From positions 1-64,000 of the forward strand of contig JAFXZI010000004.1 of assembly GCA_017541325.1 (NCBI GenBank): a DNA stretch of 64,000 bases, written 5' to 3'. The notes beneath the pieces were generated by a model. That model was not told where the DNA came from, did no database searches, and worked only from the letters and a program-made list of their open reading frames with translations. The DNA comes from Bacilli bacterium (GTDB lineage: Bacteria; Bacillota_I; Bacilli_A; RF39; UBA660). This document shows positions 8,585-17,740 of this stretch, piece after piece (position 1 is the first letter of the stretch; the number at the start of each line of letters is the position of its first letter). The position numbers and the translations under genes are program-made.

Positions 8585-10160
8585 TATTCTCTCCCAATAA
8601 TCCTATTATTTTTTTACAACTATCTTTTCTAGTACTATTATTAATACTATTAAATCTCTTCTTTATATCTATATTCTTTAATTTATCAAGTACATCCATT
8701 AATTCGTTAAACTCTCTTACTTCATATTGTTTACTTGTAAAAGCATCTACCGTATGCATTGGCCTTAAATATTCATATAATTCTTTATCAAATCTATAAA
8801 AAATTAATGGTCTATCAAATAAAGAATATTCATATGCACAAGATGAATAATCTGTAATCATAATATCTGATAAATAAATTAAATCATTAATATCCATTTC
8901 AGAATAATCTAAGATTAGATTCTTATATTTATCAGGAATATTAATACTTTCTTTTATAAAAGGATGCATCTTTATAACAAATAAAGCATTGTTCTTTTTA
9001 CAGTATTCATATATTTTATCTAAATCTATCAAAGAATAGTCATAATATGCATCTCCACTACCTTTACCGCGATAAGTAGGAGAAAACAATATCACTTTCT
9101 TATTTTCAAAATCCTTGTTAACTGAATATAAATATTTAGTCTTTTCATCTATAGTTTCTTTATCTAAATAACCATCTAATCTAGGCATTCCAAAACTATT
9201 AAAAATAGATTTCTTATTACCAAATACTTCCATATATATTTTTACTAACGAATCTTGATCAACTACAGCATGAGTATATTTTCTATGACTAGATAAATAT
9301 GGATGTGGAGAACCAACAAGACCAAATCTAGCATATCCAACTGATTTAAATCCTATTCCTGCATGCCATAATTGAATTATTTTTACTTTTTTATTAAATT
9401 TAATAAAAGTCATTATAACACTATAATTATCAGTAAAAATATTATTAGTTCTAGCAAGGTAAAAAACTTCTTTTATATATATTTTAATTTTTTTAAATTT
9501 ACCTTTATTCTCAAGTGAATAAAAATTATTTGCATAGACATCACTTTTCCAATTAGTATTTTCTACATAATCATGTAAACTTTTTAAATTACCTACTAAT
9601 TCATCTGCATTTTCACTTAAGAATAAGATCTTTTTATCTTTATTAAATGAGAATAATCTAATTAATCTATAATAGACATTAATAATAAATATAGCGATTA
9701 ATATTAAAATATTTTTAATTTTAGTTTTAATTGGTTCTCCAGATAATATATATCTTCTTTTATATTTTCTATTTTCAATCATAAATGATATTTTTATTAT
9801 TAAATGAAGATCATCATCTGTAGTTAATTTAACTAAATAAGATTTGTTAATGTTATATGAAAATATTCTTGATTTATCATCTAATAATTTTAAAATAGAA
9901 TCTTCAATAGTAACAATGTTTGTCTTATCAGTTATATCTAACTCATCTTTTTTATCAACAATATATATTCTCCAATTACCTTTGTCTAACATTGTTCCTT
10001 CAGGAGTATTTGTAACATTAATACATACTTCATCATTAGAACTATCTAAAAGAATAATATTATTTTTGTTAACCAAAAAAACTTTTTTATCTTTTATTGT
10101 CTTATTAAATTCTAAATGTAAATTTACTCTTTCCCACCATATATTTTTTATACTATACAT
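8577..10160 (-). CDS. CDP-glycerol glycerophosphotransferase family protein with N-terminal extension (TagF-like)
   Basis: The 527-residue protein has an N-terminal beta-rich region (about 1-145), one hydrophobic helix (about 148-172), and a C-terminal transferase domain with IIQLWHAGIGFKS, LFSPTYRGKG, FVIKMHPF and IMITDYSSCAYE. The last motif gives the acidic/Ser residues that hold CDP-glycerol. Length and build match TagF-like polymerases with an accessory N-terminal domain. The ribosome-binding site is AAGGAGA. It starts just after a hairpin that ends the thioredoxin-fold gene, so it may depend on read-through or on a weak promoter I could not locate. Confidence 0.85.
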   Translation of the reverse strand: MYSIKNIWWERVNLHLEFNKTIKDKKVFLVNKNNIILLDSSNDEVCINVTNTPEGTMLDKGNWRIYIVDKKDELDITDKTNIVTIEDSILKLLDDKSRIFSYNINKSYLVKLTTDDDLHLIIKISFMIENRKYKRRYILSGEPIKTKIKNILILIAIFIINVYYRLIRLFSFNKDKKILFLSENADELVGNLKSLHDYVENTNWKSDVYANNFYSLENKGKFKKIKIYIKEVFYLARTNNIFTDNYSVIMTFIKFNKKVKIIQLWHAGIGFKSVGYARFGLVGSPHPYLSSHRKYTHAVVDQDSLVKIYMEVFGNKKSIFNSFGMPRLDGYLDKETIDEKTKYLYSVNKDFENKKVILFSPTYRGKGSGDAYYDYSLIDLDKIYEYCKKNNALFVIKMHPFIKESINIPDKYKNLILDYSEMDINDLIYLSDIMITDYSSCAYEYSLFDRPLIFYRFDKELYEYLRPMHTVDAFTSKQYEVREFNELMDVLDKLKNIDIKKRFNSINNSTRKDSCKKIIGLLGENNG

Positions 10161-10173
10161 GTTTGTCTCCTTA

Positions 10174-10199
10174 AAATTAAAAGCACCAAATTGGTGCTT
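10174..10199 (-). terminator. Hairpin terminator after the thioredoxin-fold gene
   Basis: A 9-bp perfect inverted repeat (AAGCACCAA / TTGGTGCTT, 10181-10199) is followed on the minus strand by a short T-rich run. The weak T-run suggests only partial termination before the next gene. Confidence 0.6.
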
Positions 10200-10204
10200 A
10201 TCAA

Positions 10205-10915
10205 TTATTTCTTATCTACACCGTTATCTTCCAAGAAGCTTGTATATGTACTATATTCAGTGTATCCTTCATTAACATCTTTTACTTCACCTTTACCAAC
10301 TAAATATACCATTGGAGTTGATGGGAAGTCACGTTCAAATACTTCGTCTAATTTATGAATTTCTTCTATAGTTTCACTAGTTACATTTTCTGTATCAAAA
10401 TAATATAATTCATAATCATATTCTTCTACAGATTTTTGATAATTACCAATCATCATTTGGCAATAACTACAAGAAGGTCTTCCAGTATAAACGAAATAAT
10501 ACTCTTTCTTATTATTGATTAAATCAACAAATTTTTCTGCATCAATTTCAGTAAACATACTTGTGTCATATTCTGCAGTTTCTGTTTCATTTGTTCCACT
10601 TCCATCTGATGTACTCTTCTTTGTTGTTCCATCTTGATCATCATTTTTTACAAGTATTGCTAAAACAAGAATTAATGTAATAATGCTAATTATAAATGTA
10701 GCGATTGGTAAATATTCTTTAAATGAAACATTAGAATGATTTTCATGATAATCATTTTCTTTTTCTTCTTTTACTTTTTCTTTTTGTTTCTTATGAGTAG
10801 GTCTTACTACTACTTCATCTTCATCATCATATTCTTCAAAATCTAAAACATCTTCTTCTACTTCTTCAACCTTTTTTATTTCTTTCTTATTGTCATTTTT
10901 AACTTTCTTTGCCAT
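10205..10915 (-). CDS. Membrane-anchored thioredoxin-fold protein
   Basis: The 236-residue protein has a charged cytoplasmic N-terminus with Lys- and Glu-rich runs (1-65), one membrane helix (about 70-90), a Thr/Ser/Gly linker, and an outer thioredoxin-like domain. The latter holds YTGRPSCSYCQMM, a CxxC redox centre (CSYC), and FPSTPMVYLV, which contains the cis-Pro region. It likely acts in thiol redox chemistry outside the membrane. It lies between yfhO-like and transferase genes, but a direct link to polymer synthesis is not evident. The start has a strong AGGAGG site. Confidence 0.8.
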   Translation of the reverse strand: MAKKVKNDNKKEIKKVEEVEEDVLDFEEYDDEDEVVVRPTHKKQKEKVKEEKENDYHENHSNVSFKEYLPIATFIISIITLILVLAILVKNDDQDGTTKKSTSDGSGTNETETAEYDTSMFTEIDAEKFVDLINNKKEYYFVYTGRPSCSYCQMMIGNYQKSVEEYDYELYYFDTENVTSETIEEIHKLDEVFERDFPSTPMVYLVGKGEVKDVNEGYTEYSTYTSFLEDNGVDKK

Positions 10916-10976
10916 ATTTATTTTCCTCCTATAAAAAGTTTAACACTAAATCAATATTAAAATCAACAAAATACCT

Positions 10977-13748
10977 TTATTTTCTTCGTTTTAATTTAAA
11001 ATAGAAACGCTTAATAACCATTTCAATACAAATTATAAATTCAAATATTATAATTGATGCTTTGGTAATAGATATTCCTTCTTTTAAATATGGTGTCTCA
11101 TATTTTAGTAAAATATTGTGTTGCCCTTTAGTTATTTCTATTCCAAGGAAACTCTTATTTGATATAAAAGTATCTACTTTTTTACCATCTACATAAACAC
11201 TCCATCCACTAGAATAATTAGTATTAAATTGTATTATTCCATTATATGTAGGATTAATAGTAGCTTTCATATAATTATCTTTTATTTCTTTTAATTCAAA
11301 ATTAGATTTTTTTAATTCATCAATATCTTTTTTATAATCATTAAAATTAACAGAAATAACTTCTACATTATCAAAACTATATTTACCTTTTTTAGTAAAT
11401 CTTACATTAATATTTCCTTTAAAATTATCAAAATAACCAATATTAATAAATAAATTATTATTTTCAAAATAATATGGAGAAGTTACAGGATCTCTAAATT
11501 GTTCAGCAAAATATTTTCCATTTGAACTTACACTGATTTTATAATCACCATGGTAATTATTCCATTTGTTTTTAGCAAAATATTGATCTATTCCTAATTG
11601 AGTAAAGTCTTTAACGTTGTAATTAATAATTTCATTCTCATTAAAGAAATTATATTTAATATTATTTATTTTTATATATACTTCTCTATTTTTAATATCT
11701 TTTAATTTTATATTTAATACATCATCAGAATTATCATGAACATCAACTGTAGCATTTTTATTTTCGATTGCTTCGCCATTAAATGATAGTGTTACTTTTT
11801 CTTTAAAATAACTTTTATCAATATATTTTTTAAAATCTTTAAATTTACTAATATCTTTATCTACAACGGTTGTCTTATATAAAACTATTTCTTTTTCAAA
11901 TGGTTCTAATTTATCATAATCTTCTAAATCAATCTTATCTCTATAAAGAATTGCAAAAGGTAAAGTAGTATTATTTTTATATAAATATGTAGATTCATCA
12001 TATTCTTTTACAAGTTTATAGTTGTATGGTACATATTTTGGATTACTTGTAATAATATATTTATTTCCTAAATATGTAGTAATTCTAGTACGATAATTAA
12101 ACTCTCCTATTTCATAACTCATATTATATTCTGAATTATCTAAGTCTCTTCCAAGTATAGAATAATTATTTGAATTAATAGAATAATAATAATTTATAGA
12201 ATTGTAATTATTAAATAAAGATAAATTATGCATATAGAAAGAACTAGGATATTTTAATACATTATAATATGATTTATCTTTTTTTATTTCTTCTAATGCT
12301 TTTTGAAATTCTTTATTTCCATCATAATTATTATTTAAAACTACATCTGTTTTTAACTTAGTATCAAATTGTTTAACATATGAATAATCTATTGGAGAAA
12401 AAAACATATAAACGTTATAACTTAATGCAAGACAAGTAACGATTAAAGCAAGAGTATTTCTAATTGTTGGAAAGGAATTTTTCTTATTATTGATATATAA
12501 AATGATAATTAATAATAAACAAATAATACCAGATATTATAGATAGGTTTCCTGGATTCTCATAAATATACATAGGTATTAAAAAGATAAAACTAAATATT
12601 AGAATTCTTCTCATTCTCGAATGATTAATCATAAAGTCTTTTTTAAAAGAACCAGCTGTCATAAATGATAAGAAGAAACATAACATAAAAGTCCATCTAT
12701 TTAGTGGGAAAGAAAAACCAACTAAAAAACTTCCTAGTTTGGATACGAACAAAGCTAAAATAAGAAAAATTGTCGTAATAAACATTGAATAATCTTTCTC
12801 TTCAAATGGATATACTGCAAGTCCGATTATAAATAAAGGAATTAATCCAATATATGATGCATACACTCCAGAATATGAAGAAAACGCAGTTGCAAGAGCA
12901 TGAAAGTGATATATAGTATATGAATAATCATATCCAATAACAGTTCTAGAAGAATTAATAAATAGCATGATTGATGGATATAAAACACATGCAGATATAC
13001 CCATCGCAATAACTCCCAATAAAAGAGTCTTTAATAACATAATAATAGTTTTATAAAAATTCTTTTTATACATAAATACGGCAAATAATATTCCATATAT
13101 TGCCGCTATTACAAACATCATATAAGCAAAGTAGAATCCTTGTAAGAAAGTAACAACTGATATTAAAACTAAAAATATATTTTTATTATCTTTTATTGAT
13201 CTTTCAATTCCAATTAATAATAAAGGAAATAAAGCTGATGCATTTAACATATAATGATGACTAATACCTAAGTGACAATTTCTTATACAAAAAGTATACA
13301 TAAGAGCACCAATTATTATTCCTACTCCTTTTATATTTCTATGTCTACAATAAAGAATAAAACAAATACCTACAAGCCAAAGTCTAATTCCCATAGCATA
13401 ATCATAAAAGAATTCTAAAGATCCTTTAAAGTATATAGTTAAATAGGAAAAGAAATCTCCAAGCGAATAATATGATATATTGGCAAACATATCCATACCA
13501 TATCCTAAATTCCAAATAAAAGTATTAAAGTGCCCTGTTTCTTTAAATACTAATAAAAGATCACGAAAATAATTAAGTGTAACATAATGTTGACTTAATC
13601 CATCTGTTGTCCAAACAAAACCTTTATTATAATATCCAAATATATTAAGAATTACAGAATAAACACACAAAAAAAGGAAGCTGTAAATTATTACATCCTT
13701 TAAATACTCATCCATAAATCTTTTAAAAAAGCATTTTATAAATTTCAT
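10977..13748 (-). CDS. YfhO family multi-pass membrane protein (probable wall-polymer glycosyltransferase)
   Basis: The 923-residue protein has about a dozen membrane helices in residues 15-470, a large outer domain (about 480-885) rich in Asn and Tyr, and a final helix near 890-915. An early loop has TTDGLSQHYV, a feature of the YfhO family (GT-C fold). Known YfhO proteins move a sugar from polyprenyl phosphate onto teichoic acid outside the cell. The CsbB-like enzyme at 133-1071 would be the matching donor synthase. A GtcA-type flippase is not visible in this window. It starts 1 bp after the PIG-L gene stop, so the two are translationally linked. Confidence 0.85.
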   Translation of the reverse strand: MKFIKCFFKRFMDEYLKDVIIYSFLFLCVYSVILNIFGYYNKGFVWTTDGLSQHYVTLNYFRDLLLVFKETGHFNTFIWNLGYGMDMFANISYYSLGDFFSYLTIYFKGSLEFFYDYAMGIRLWLVGICFILYCRHRNIKGVGIIIGALMYTFCIRNCHLGISHHYMLNASALFPLLLIGIERSIKDNKNIFLVLISVVTFLQGFYFAYMMFVIAAIYGILFAVFMYKKNFYKTIIMLLKTLLLGVIAMGISACVLYPSIMLFINSSRTVIGYDYSYTIYHFHALATAFSSYSGVYASYIGLIPLFIIGLAVYPFEEKDYSMFITTIFLILALFVSKLGSFLVGFSFPLNRWTFMLCFFLSFMTAGSFKKDFMINHSRMRRILIFSFIFLIPMYIYENPGNLSIISGIICLLLIIILYINNKKNSFPTIRNTLALIVTCLALSYNVYMFFSPIDYSYVKQFDTKLKTDVVLNNNYDGNKEFQKALEEIKKDKSYYNVLKYPSSFYMHNLSLFNNYNSINYYYSINSNNYSILGRDLDNSEYNMSYEIGEFNYRTRITTYLGNKYIITSNPKYVPYNYKLVKEYDESTYLYKNNTTLPFAILYRDKIDLEDYDKLEPFEKEIVLYKTTVVDKDISKFKDFKKYIDKSYFKEKVTLSFNGEAIENKNATVDVHDNSDDVLNIKLKDIKNREVYIKINNIKYNFFNENEIINYNVKDFTQLGIDQYFAKNKWNNYHGDYKISVSSNGKYFAEQFRDPVTSPYYFENNNLFINIGYFDNFKGNINVRFTKKGKYSFDNVEVISVNFNDYKKDIDELKKSNFELKEIKDNYMKATINPTYNGIIQFNTNYSSGWSVYVDGKKVDTFISNKSFLGIEITKGQHNILLKYETPYLKEGISITKASIIIFEFIICIEMVIKRFYFKLKRRK

Positions 13749-13749
13749 A

Positions 13750-14481
13750 TTAACTCCAATTTTGATAAGCTATAAAATCTTCATGAGGAAGCATATGAGA
13801 TAGACCTTCAATTACTTTTTCTTGAGAAACATATAATTTAAGTATCTCTTCTTTTTTCTTCAATAAGTCCTTATCAATTTCAGGGATTGAATAATTTAGT
13901 TTTTCCTTTTCTTCTTTCGTATAATATTTTCCAAAATAATAAAGAATATCTTCTTTTTTATTTTTTAACGATTTATCAGTGACTATTGAACTAGTCATTT
14001 TATGATGCTGATGTCCATATTCTCCATCTGGATTATGTGTTACTATCATTTTCCATTTTTTATATTTAAGTATTCTTTCAATATCATTTTCTATGTCAGA
14101 ATAAACTGTACTCCAGTCATCTCTTTTACCATTAGTTAAATCAGGATATCCTAACATAATATAACTATTATGAGTTGCTTCCATTACTTTATGAAATTCT
14201 TCTACCCTTGTTTGAACATTTCCACAGGTAACACATATTACTAAATAATTATCTTCTATTAAGTGTCCACCACCCCAAATCATATCATCATCAGGGTGTG
14301 CAACTATCATAAGATTATCAACTTTTTTTAAGTCTATTTTATCTAGTAATACTTCTAAAGAATCAGTTCTCTTTTCATAATAATTTGTCTTTTTAAATAC
14401 ATAATATTTGTAAAATAAAACTAATACAAGAACTACTATCAATAATGCTATAAAAAGCACTATTTTTAAGGATTTCTTCAT
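13750..14481 (-). CDS. Membrane-anchored PIG-L family deacetylase
   Basis: The 243-residue protein has an N-terminal membrane helix (about 7-27) and a PIG-L/LmbE domain with the zinc-binding motif VAHPDDDMIWGGG, then THNPDGEYGHQHH. Family members remove acetyl groups from N-acetylglucosamine-containing lipids or glycans. With the anchor outside or inside the membrane (topology not certain), it may de-N-acetylate a sugar of the surface polymer. It is first in the minus-strand operon and has a divergent promoter region upstream. Confidence 0.85.
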   Translation of the reverse strand: MKKSLKIVLFIALLIVVLVLVLFYKYYVFKKTNYYEKRTDSLEVLLDKIDLKKVDNLMIVAHPDDDMIWGGGHLIEDNYLVICVTCGNVQTRVEEFHKVMEATHNSYIMLGYPDLTNGKRDDWSTVYSDIENDIERILKYKKWKMIVTHNPDGEYGHQHHKMTSSIVTDKSLKNKKEDILYYFGKYYTKEEKEKLNYSIPEIDKDLLKKKEEILKLYVSQEKVIEGLSHMLPHEDFIAYQNWS

Positions 14482-14501
14482 AACACCACCATGTATATAT
14501 T

Positions 14502-14529
14502 ATTATAATACAATTTTTTTCAAAGTAAA
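14502..14529 (-). promoter_or_regulatory. Promoter for the PIG-L/YfhO operon
   Basis: A TTTACT -35 box (14529-14524), a 16-bp spacer and a perfect TATAAT -10 box (14507-14502) on the minus strand, upstream of the start at 14481. Confidence 0.55.
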
Positions 14530-14540
14530 TATTATTTATC

Positions 14541-14569
14541 TTTAATCATTTTTAAATATATGTTATAAT
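14541..14569 (+). promoter_or_regulatory. Extended -10 promoter for the zinc-ribbon membrane protein
   Basis: TGTTATAAT (14561-14569) is an extended -10 box; the -35 region (TTTAAT at 14541) is weak. It lies 24 bp upstream of the ATG at 14593. Confidence 0.55.
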
Positions 14570-14592
14570 TTTTCTAGAATAGAAGGTGTGTT

Positions 14593-15231
14593 ATGAAGAA
14601 AATACCATTTACCCTAATAGCATTATCAATTCTTTTTGAACCTGTTTATGCTATGTCAGAAGATATTAGATTATATACAAATATTCTTGCTGGTGGATTA
14701 GTCTTTATTGGAGTAATAATAATTATTGTAAGTAAAGTCTCTGGTGGAAGCAAAGAAATATATGTAGAAAAAGAAAAAAATGAAATATCAGGATTAACAG
14801 ATAAAGATAAATTAAATGAAATTAAAGAATTTGATCCTGATTCAATCTTTAAAGTATTACCTACTTTCTCAAGTAAAAAGTTTGAAGATGAAACAAAAGA
14901 AGAACTTGCTATCAAATTAAAAGATGAAAATACTAATTTAAATATAATTGGATTTAAAATAACTGATTTTAAAGAGGAAGAAGATAAATTTATAATTAAA
15001 TCTTGGGCTAATATAGAAACTGGTGAAAAGAAAACAAAAGTTAATAGTCATTACACAGTAACATCTATAAATAAAAAGTTAGAAAAGAAAGAAGTTAGAT
15101 GCCCAGTATGTGGTGGAAAAATAAAAGACTTAACTAAACTAAGATGTACTTATTGTGGATCTATACTTCCTAATAATAATGAAATCAATAATGATGAATG
15201 GAAAATTGAATCAATAGAAAAAACGGCTTAA
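14593..15231 (+). CDS. Membrane protein with C-terminal zinc ribbon
   Basis: The 212-residue protein starts with a signal-like segment (1-21), has one membrane helix (about 27-49), a charged middle region (about 80-165) of alpha/beta character, and a C-terminal zinc ribbon, CPVCGGK...CTYCGS (four Cys). The middle region recalls the Tim44-like domains of the proteins at 55.4-56.8 kb in this window, which also end in a zinc ribbon. It is a single-gene unit ended by a hairpin. Function is unknown. Confidence 0.75.
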   Translation: MKKIPFTLIALSILFEPVYAMSEDIRLYTNILAGGLVFIGVIIIIVSKVSGGSKEIYVEKEKNEISGLTDKDKLNEIKEFDPDSIFKVLPTFSSKKFEDETKEELAIKLKDENTNLNIIGFKITDFKEEEDKFIIKSWANIETGEKKTKVNSHYTVTSINKKLEKKEVRCPVCGGKIKDLTKLRCTYCGSILPNNNEINNDEWKIESIEKTA

Positions 15232-15248
15232 CAAAGTCGTTTTTATTT
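15218..15248 (+). terminator. Terminator after the zinc-ribbon membrane protein
   Basis: A 10-bp stem (15220-15229 with 15234-15243, one G-T pair) followed by a T-run. It overlaps the gene's stop codon and, because both sides are A/T runs, could also stop transcripts coming from tRNA-Glu on the other strand. Confidence 0.75.
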
Positions 15249-15253
15249 TCAAA

Positions 15254-15330
15254 TGGTGACCAGTACGGGATTCGGACCCGTGTATGTAACCTTGAGAGGG
15301 TTATGTGTTAAACCACTTCACCAACTGGCC
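15254..15330 (-). tRNA. tRNA-Glu(CTC)
   Basis: A full cloverleaf folds on the minus strand: acceptor GGCCAGT/ACTGGTC, a 3-bp D stem, anticodon stem TAACC/GGTTA with loop CTCTCAA (anticodon CTC, Glu), T stem ACGGG/CCCGT, and an encoded CCA end. The T loop reads TCCGAAT, so position 55 is C instead of the near-universal T. Confidence 0.93.
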
Positions 15331-15331
15331 A

Positions 15332-15352
15332 TTAAAAGCATTACGCTTTTAA
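15332..15352 (-). terminator. Hairpin between the HD dNTPase gene and tRNA-Glu
   Basis: An 8-bp perfect stem (TTAAAAGC/GCTTTTAA, loop ATTAC) directly before the tRNA 5' end. It has no T-run on the minus strand, so it may be a processing element rather than a terminator. Confidence 0.4.
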
Positions 15353-15413
15353 CAAGAATGATTTCTTTTAAAACCATAACTATTCTAACATATTATTAAT
15401 AGTAAAACAATTA

Positions 15414-16544
15414 TTAAATCAATTCTTCATATTTTTTATGAAAATACTCATCTGTCATACCAGCAAGAAAATCTATTACCATACGTTTACTACTAGTATT
15501 ATCTTTATAAATTGGTTTCTTATCTTTAAGAAAATCTTTATAAATTGCACTATCCTTATTATTAGTTTCTATATCTTTTAAATATTTATCAAATAATAAA
15601 TTAAATCCTTTACGATAATATTCAATCTCTTCTTTAGTATTTGCTTTACTATAGATTCGTTCTTTATTAAAGTTTTTTAAACTCATCATTGCATTAAATA
15701 CACTTTCACTCATTTCAATATATGGTTTTCCATAACTATGAGTTACTATATCTAAAATAATACTATCTATTATTTCACCATTCTTTGTACCTAATACATC
15801 TATTATTTCTTTAGGTATATCTTCTCTTTTAATCGCACCAATTAATATAGCATCTTCTATATCTCTTCCAATATATCCTATAATATCAGAAATACGTACA
15901 ACACAACCTTCAAGTGTCATTGGAACTAATCTTTTAGACATATCTTTTACTGTATATGAATCTTGATAATCTTTAAGTAATTGTTCTTTAGTTTTCTTTC
16001 TAGGTTCATATTTACATGATAAGAATTCTCCATTATGACATAATACTGCATCCAATACTTGAACATTTAAATTAGAACCTTCTCCTTCTCTATCAAGATA
16101 CATAAACGTTCTAAAACTTTGTACATTGTGATTAAAATATTCTCCAAGTTCACGAACTGATATTTCATTAAGTAAAGATTCTCCAACATGCCCTAAAGGA
16201 GTATGTCCTATATCGTGTCCTAAAGCTGCTGCTTCTATCAAGTCTTCATTTAAATTAAGACATCTTCCTATCATTCTAGCAACTTTACTAACCATTTGAA
16301 CATGTGTCATTCTACGACTTAAATGATCATTATCATTAAACGAAAATACTTGAGTTTTATCAGAATATCTATTGTAAGATAAACTATGAATTATTCTATC
16401 AGCATCTCTCCAAAAAGGAGGTCTCATATCCTCTTTAAAAGGAAAATATCTTTCATGATCAGAATTCTTAGTAGCATAAGGACTAAGTAATTTCTCCCTT
16501 TTTTCTTGATCTTTTTTTATTTCTTTTATTATTTCTTCTTCCAT
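15414..16544 (-). CDS. HD-domain dNTP triphosphohydrolase (dGTPase family)
   Basis: The 376-residue protein has the metal-binding HD motifs RRMTHVQMVSKVAR and LGHDIGHTPLGHVGE, preceded by DADRIIHSLSYNRYSDKTQVF, as in deoxyguanosinetriphosphate triphosphohydrolases. These cleave dNTPs to nucleosides and triphosphate, helping to balance dNTP pools. The length matches the shorter Gram-positive form. The next minus-strand gene upstream is trhP2, 8 bp away, so it probably ends that operon. Confidence 0.9.
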   Translation of the reverse strand: MEEEIIKEIKKDQEKREKLLSPYATKNSDHERYFPFKEDMRPPFWRDADRIIHSLSYNRYSDKTQVFSFNDNDHLSRRMTHVQMVSKVARMIGRCLNLNEDLIEAAALGHDIGHTPLGHVGESLLNEISVRELGEYFNHNVQSFRTFMYLDREGEGSNLNVQVLDAVLCHNGEFLSCKYEPRKKTKEQLLKDYQDSYTVKDMSKRLVPMTLEGCVVRISDIIGYIGRDIEDAILIGAIKREDIPKEIIDVLGTKNGEIIDSIILDIVTHSYGKPYIEMSESVFNAMMSLKNFNKERIYSKANTKEEIEYYRKGFNLLFDKYLKDIETNNKDSAIYKDFLKDKKPIYKDNTSSKRMVIDFLAGMTDEYFHKKYEELI

Positions 16545-16552
16545 AAGTCCTC

Positions 16553-17740
16553 CTATACATTTATTCTCATCATTGAATAAGAAGTTATTTCTATTGGTAA
16601 ATCTACTTTAATATATATAATTTCTTCTGGATGTCTTGCAACATCGATAGATTCCATATCTTCATTATACATTTCTTCTATGTTAAAAGTATATACTTCT
16701 CCTTTAGGATTAAAAACATCTACTTTATTTCCAACTTCAAAATAATTTCTTTCATATAATTTTAATAAATGACTATCTTTATCATAGCTTTCAATTAAAC
16801 CTAGAAAGTCTTGATTTGATAATTCTTGTCTACCAGTATAATATTGATCAGTATCATCAGCTTTTTTATATAAATAATGACTACTAGTTTCACGGTTTGC
16901 TACTCTATCAAGTACTTTTTCTAGTTGTTCTAAATATTCTTTATCATCTTTTCCTTCAAGATAATGATCAATTATTTTTCGATAAGTACCTATTACTGTT
17001 GCTAAGTAATAAAGTGATCTCATTCTTCCTTCTACTTTTAATGATTTAACTCCAACATCCATAAGATCTTTTATACTACGAGATAGATTTAAATCTTTAG
17101 TTGCCATTGTAAATTTAGGTAAGTCTTCTTTATAATCATAAGCAAAACGACATACTTGAGCACATCCACCTCTATTAGAATCTCTATTTGTAACATAATT
17201 TGATAAGCAACATCTTCCACTATAGAATGTACACATAGCACCATGAATGAATACTTCTATATCAACTCCAGTAGAATCAATTATATCTTTCATTTCTTTA
17301 AGTCCTACTTCACGAGCAAGAACTACTCTTTTAACACCTTGTTCTTTAAAAAACAAAACTGTATCTTTATTAGTTGTAGAATTTTGAGTACTTAAATGAG
17401 CTTCTACATTAGGGTAATTTGTAACAATATGATTTATAATAAATGGATCACTAATAATAAATGCATCTATACCACAATCTACTACTTCTTTAATATAATC
17501 TTCTACCCCAGCAATATCTTCATTATGAAATACTATATTTAATGTAAGATATACTTTCTTTCCTAAATTATGAGCGAAACTACAAGCTTCTCTTATTTCT
17601 TCAATATCAAAATTACTAGCGTTAGCTCTAAGTCCATATTTTTTTCCACCAATATATACTGCATCTGCCCCATATAATAAATTTACTTTTAATCTTTCTA
17701 AATCTCCTGCAGGAGCAAGTAATTCTATTCTATTTTTCAT
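16553..17740 (-). CDS. trhP2: tRNA 5-hydroxyuridine synthesis protein, U32 peptidase family (TrhP2/YrrO-like)
   Basis: The 395-residue protein begins IELLAPAGDLERLKVNLLYGADAVYIGG, the U32 N-terminal pattern, and has the family signature with clustered Cys: MCTFYSGRCCLSNY followed by GGCAQVCRF. These Cys suggest an iron-sulfur site. In Bacillus, TrhP1/TrhP2 add the hydroxyl at U34 of several tRNAs using prephenate-derived chemistry. It overlaps trhP1 by 11 nt, and trmR, which methylates the same position, lies just upstream. Gene order matches B. subtilis yrrM-yrrN-yrrO. Confidence 0.9.
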   Translation of the reverse strand: MKNRIELLAPAGDLERLKVNLLYGADAVYIGGKKYGLRANASNFDIEEIREACSFAHNLGKKVYLTLNIVFHNEDIAGVEDYIKEVVDCGIDAFIISDPFIINHIVTNYPNVEAHLSTQNSTTNKDTVLFFKEQGVKRVVLAREVGLKEMKDIIDSTGVDIEVFIHGAMCTFYSGRCCLSNYVTNRDSNRGGCAQVCRFAYDYKEDLPKFTMATKDLNLSRSIKDLMDVGVKSLKVEGRMRSLYYLATVIGTYRKIIDHYLEGKDDKEYLEQLEKVLDRVANRETSSHYLYKKADDTDQYYTGRQELSNQDFLGLIESYDKDSHLLKLYERNYFEVGNKVDVFNPKGEVYTFNIEEMYNEDMESIDVARHPEEIIYIKVDLPIEITSYSMMRINV

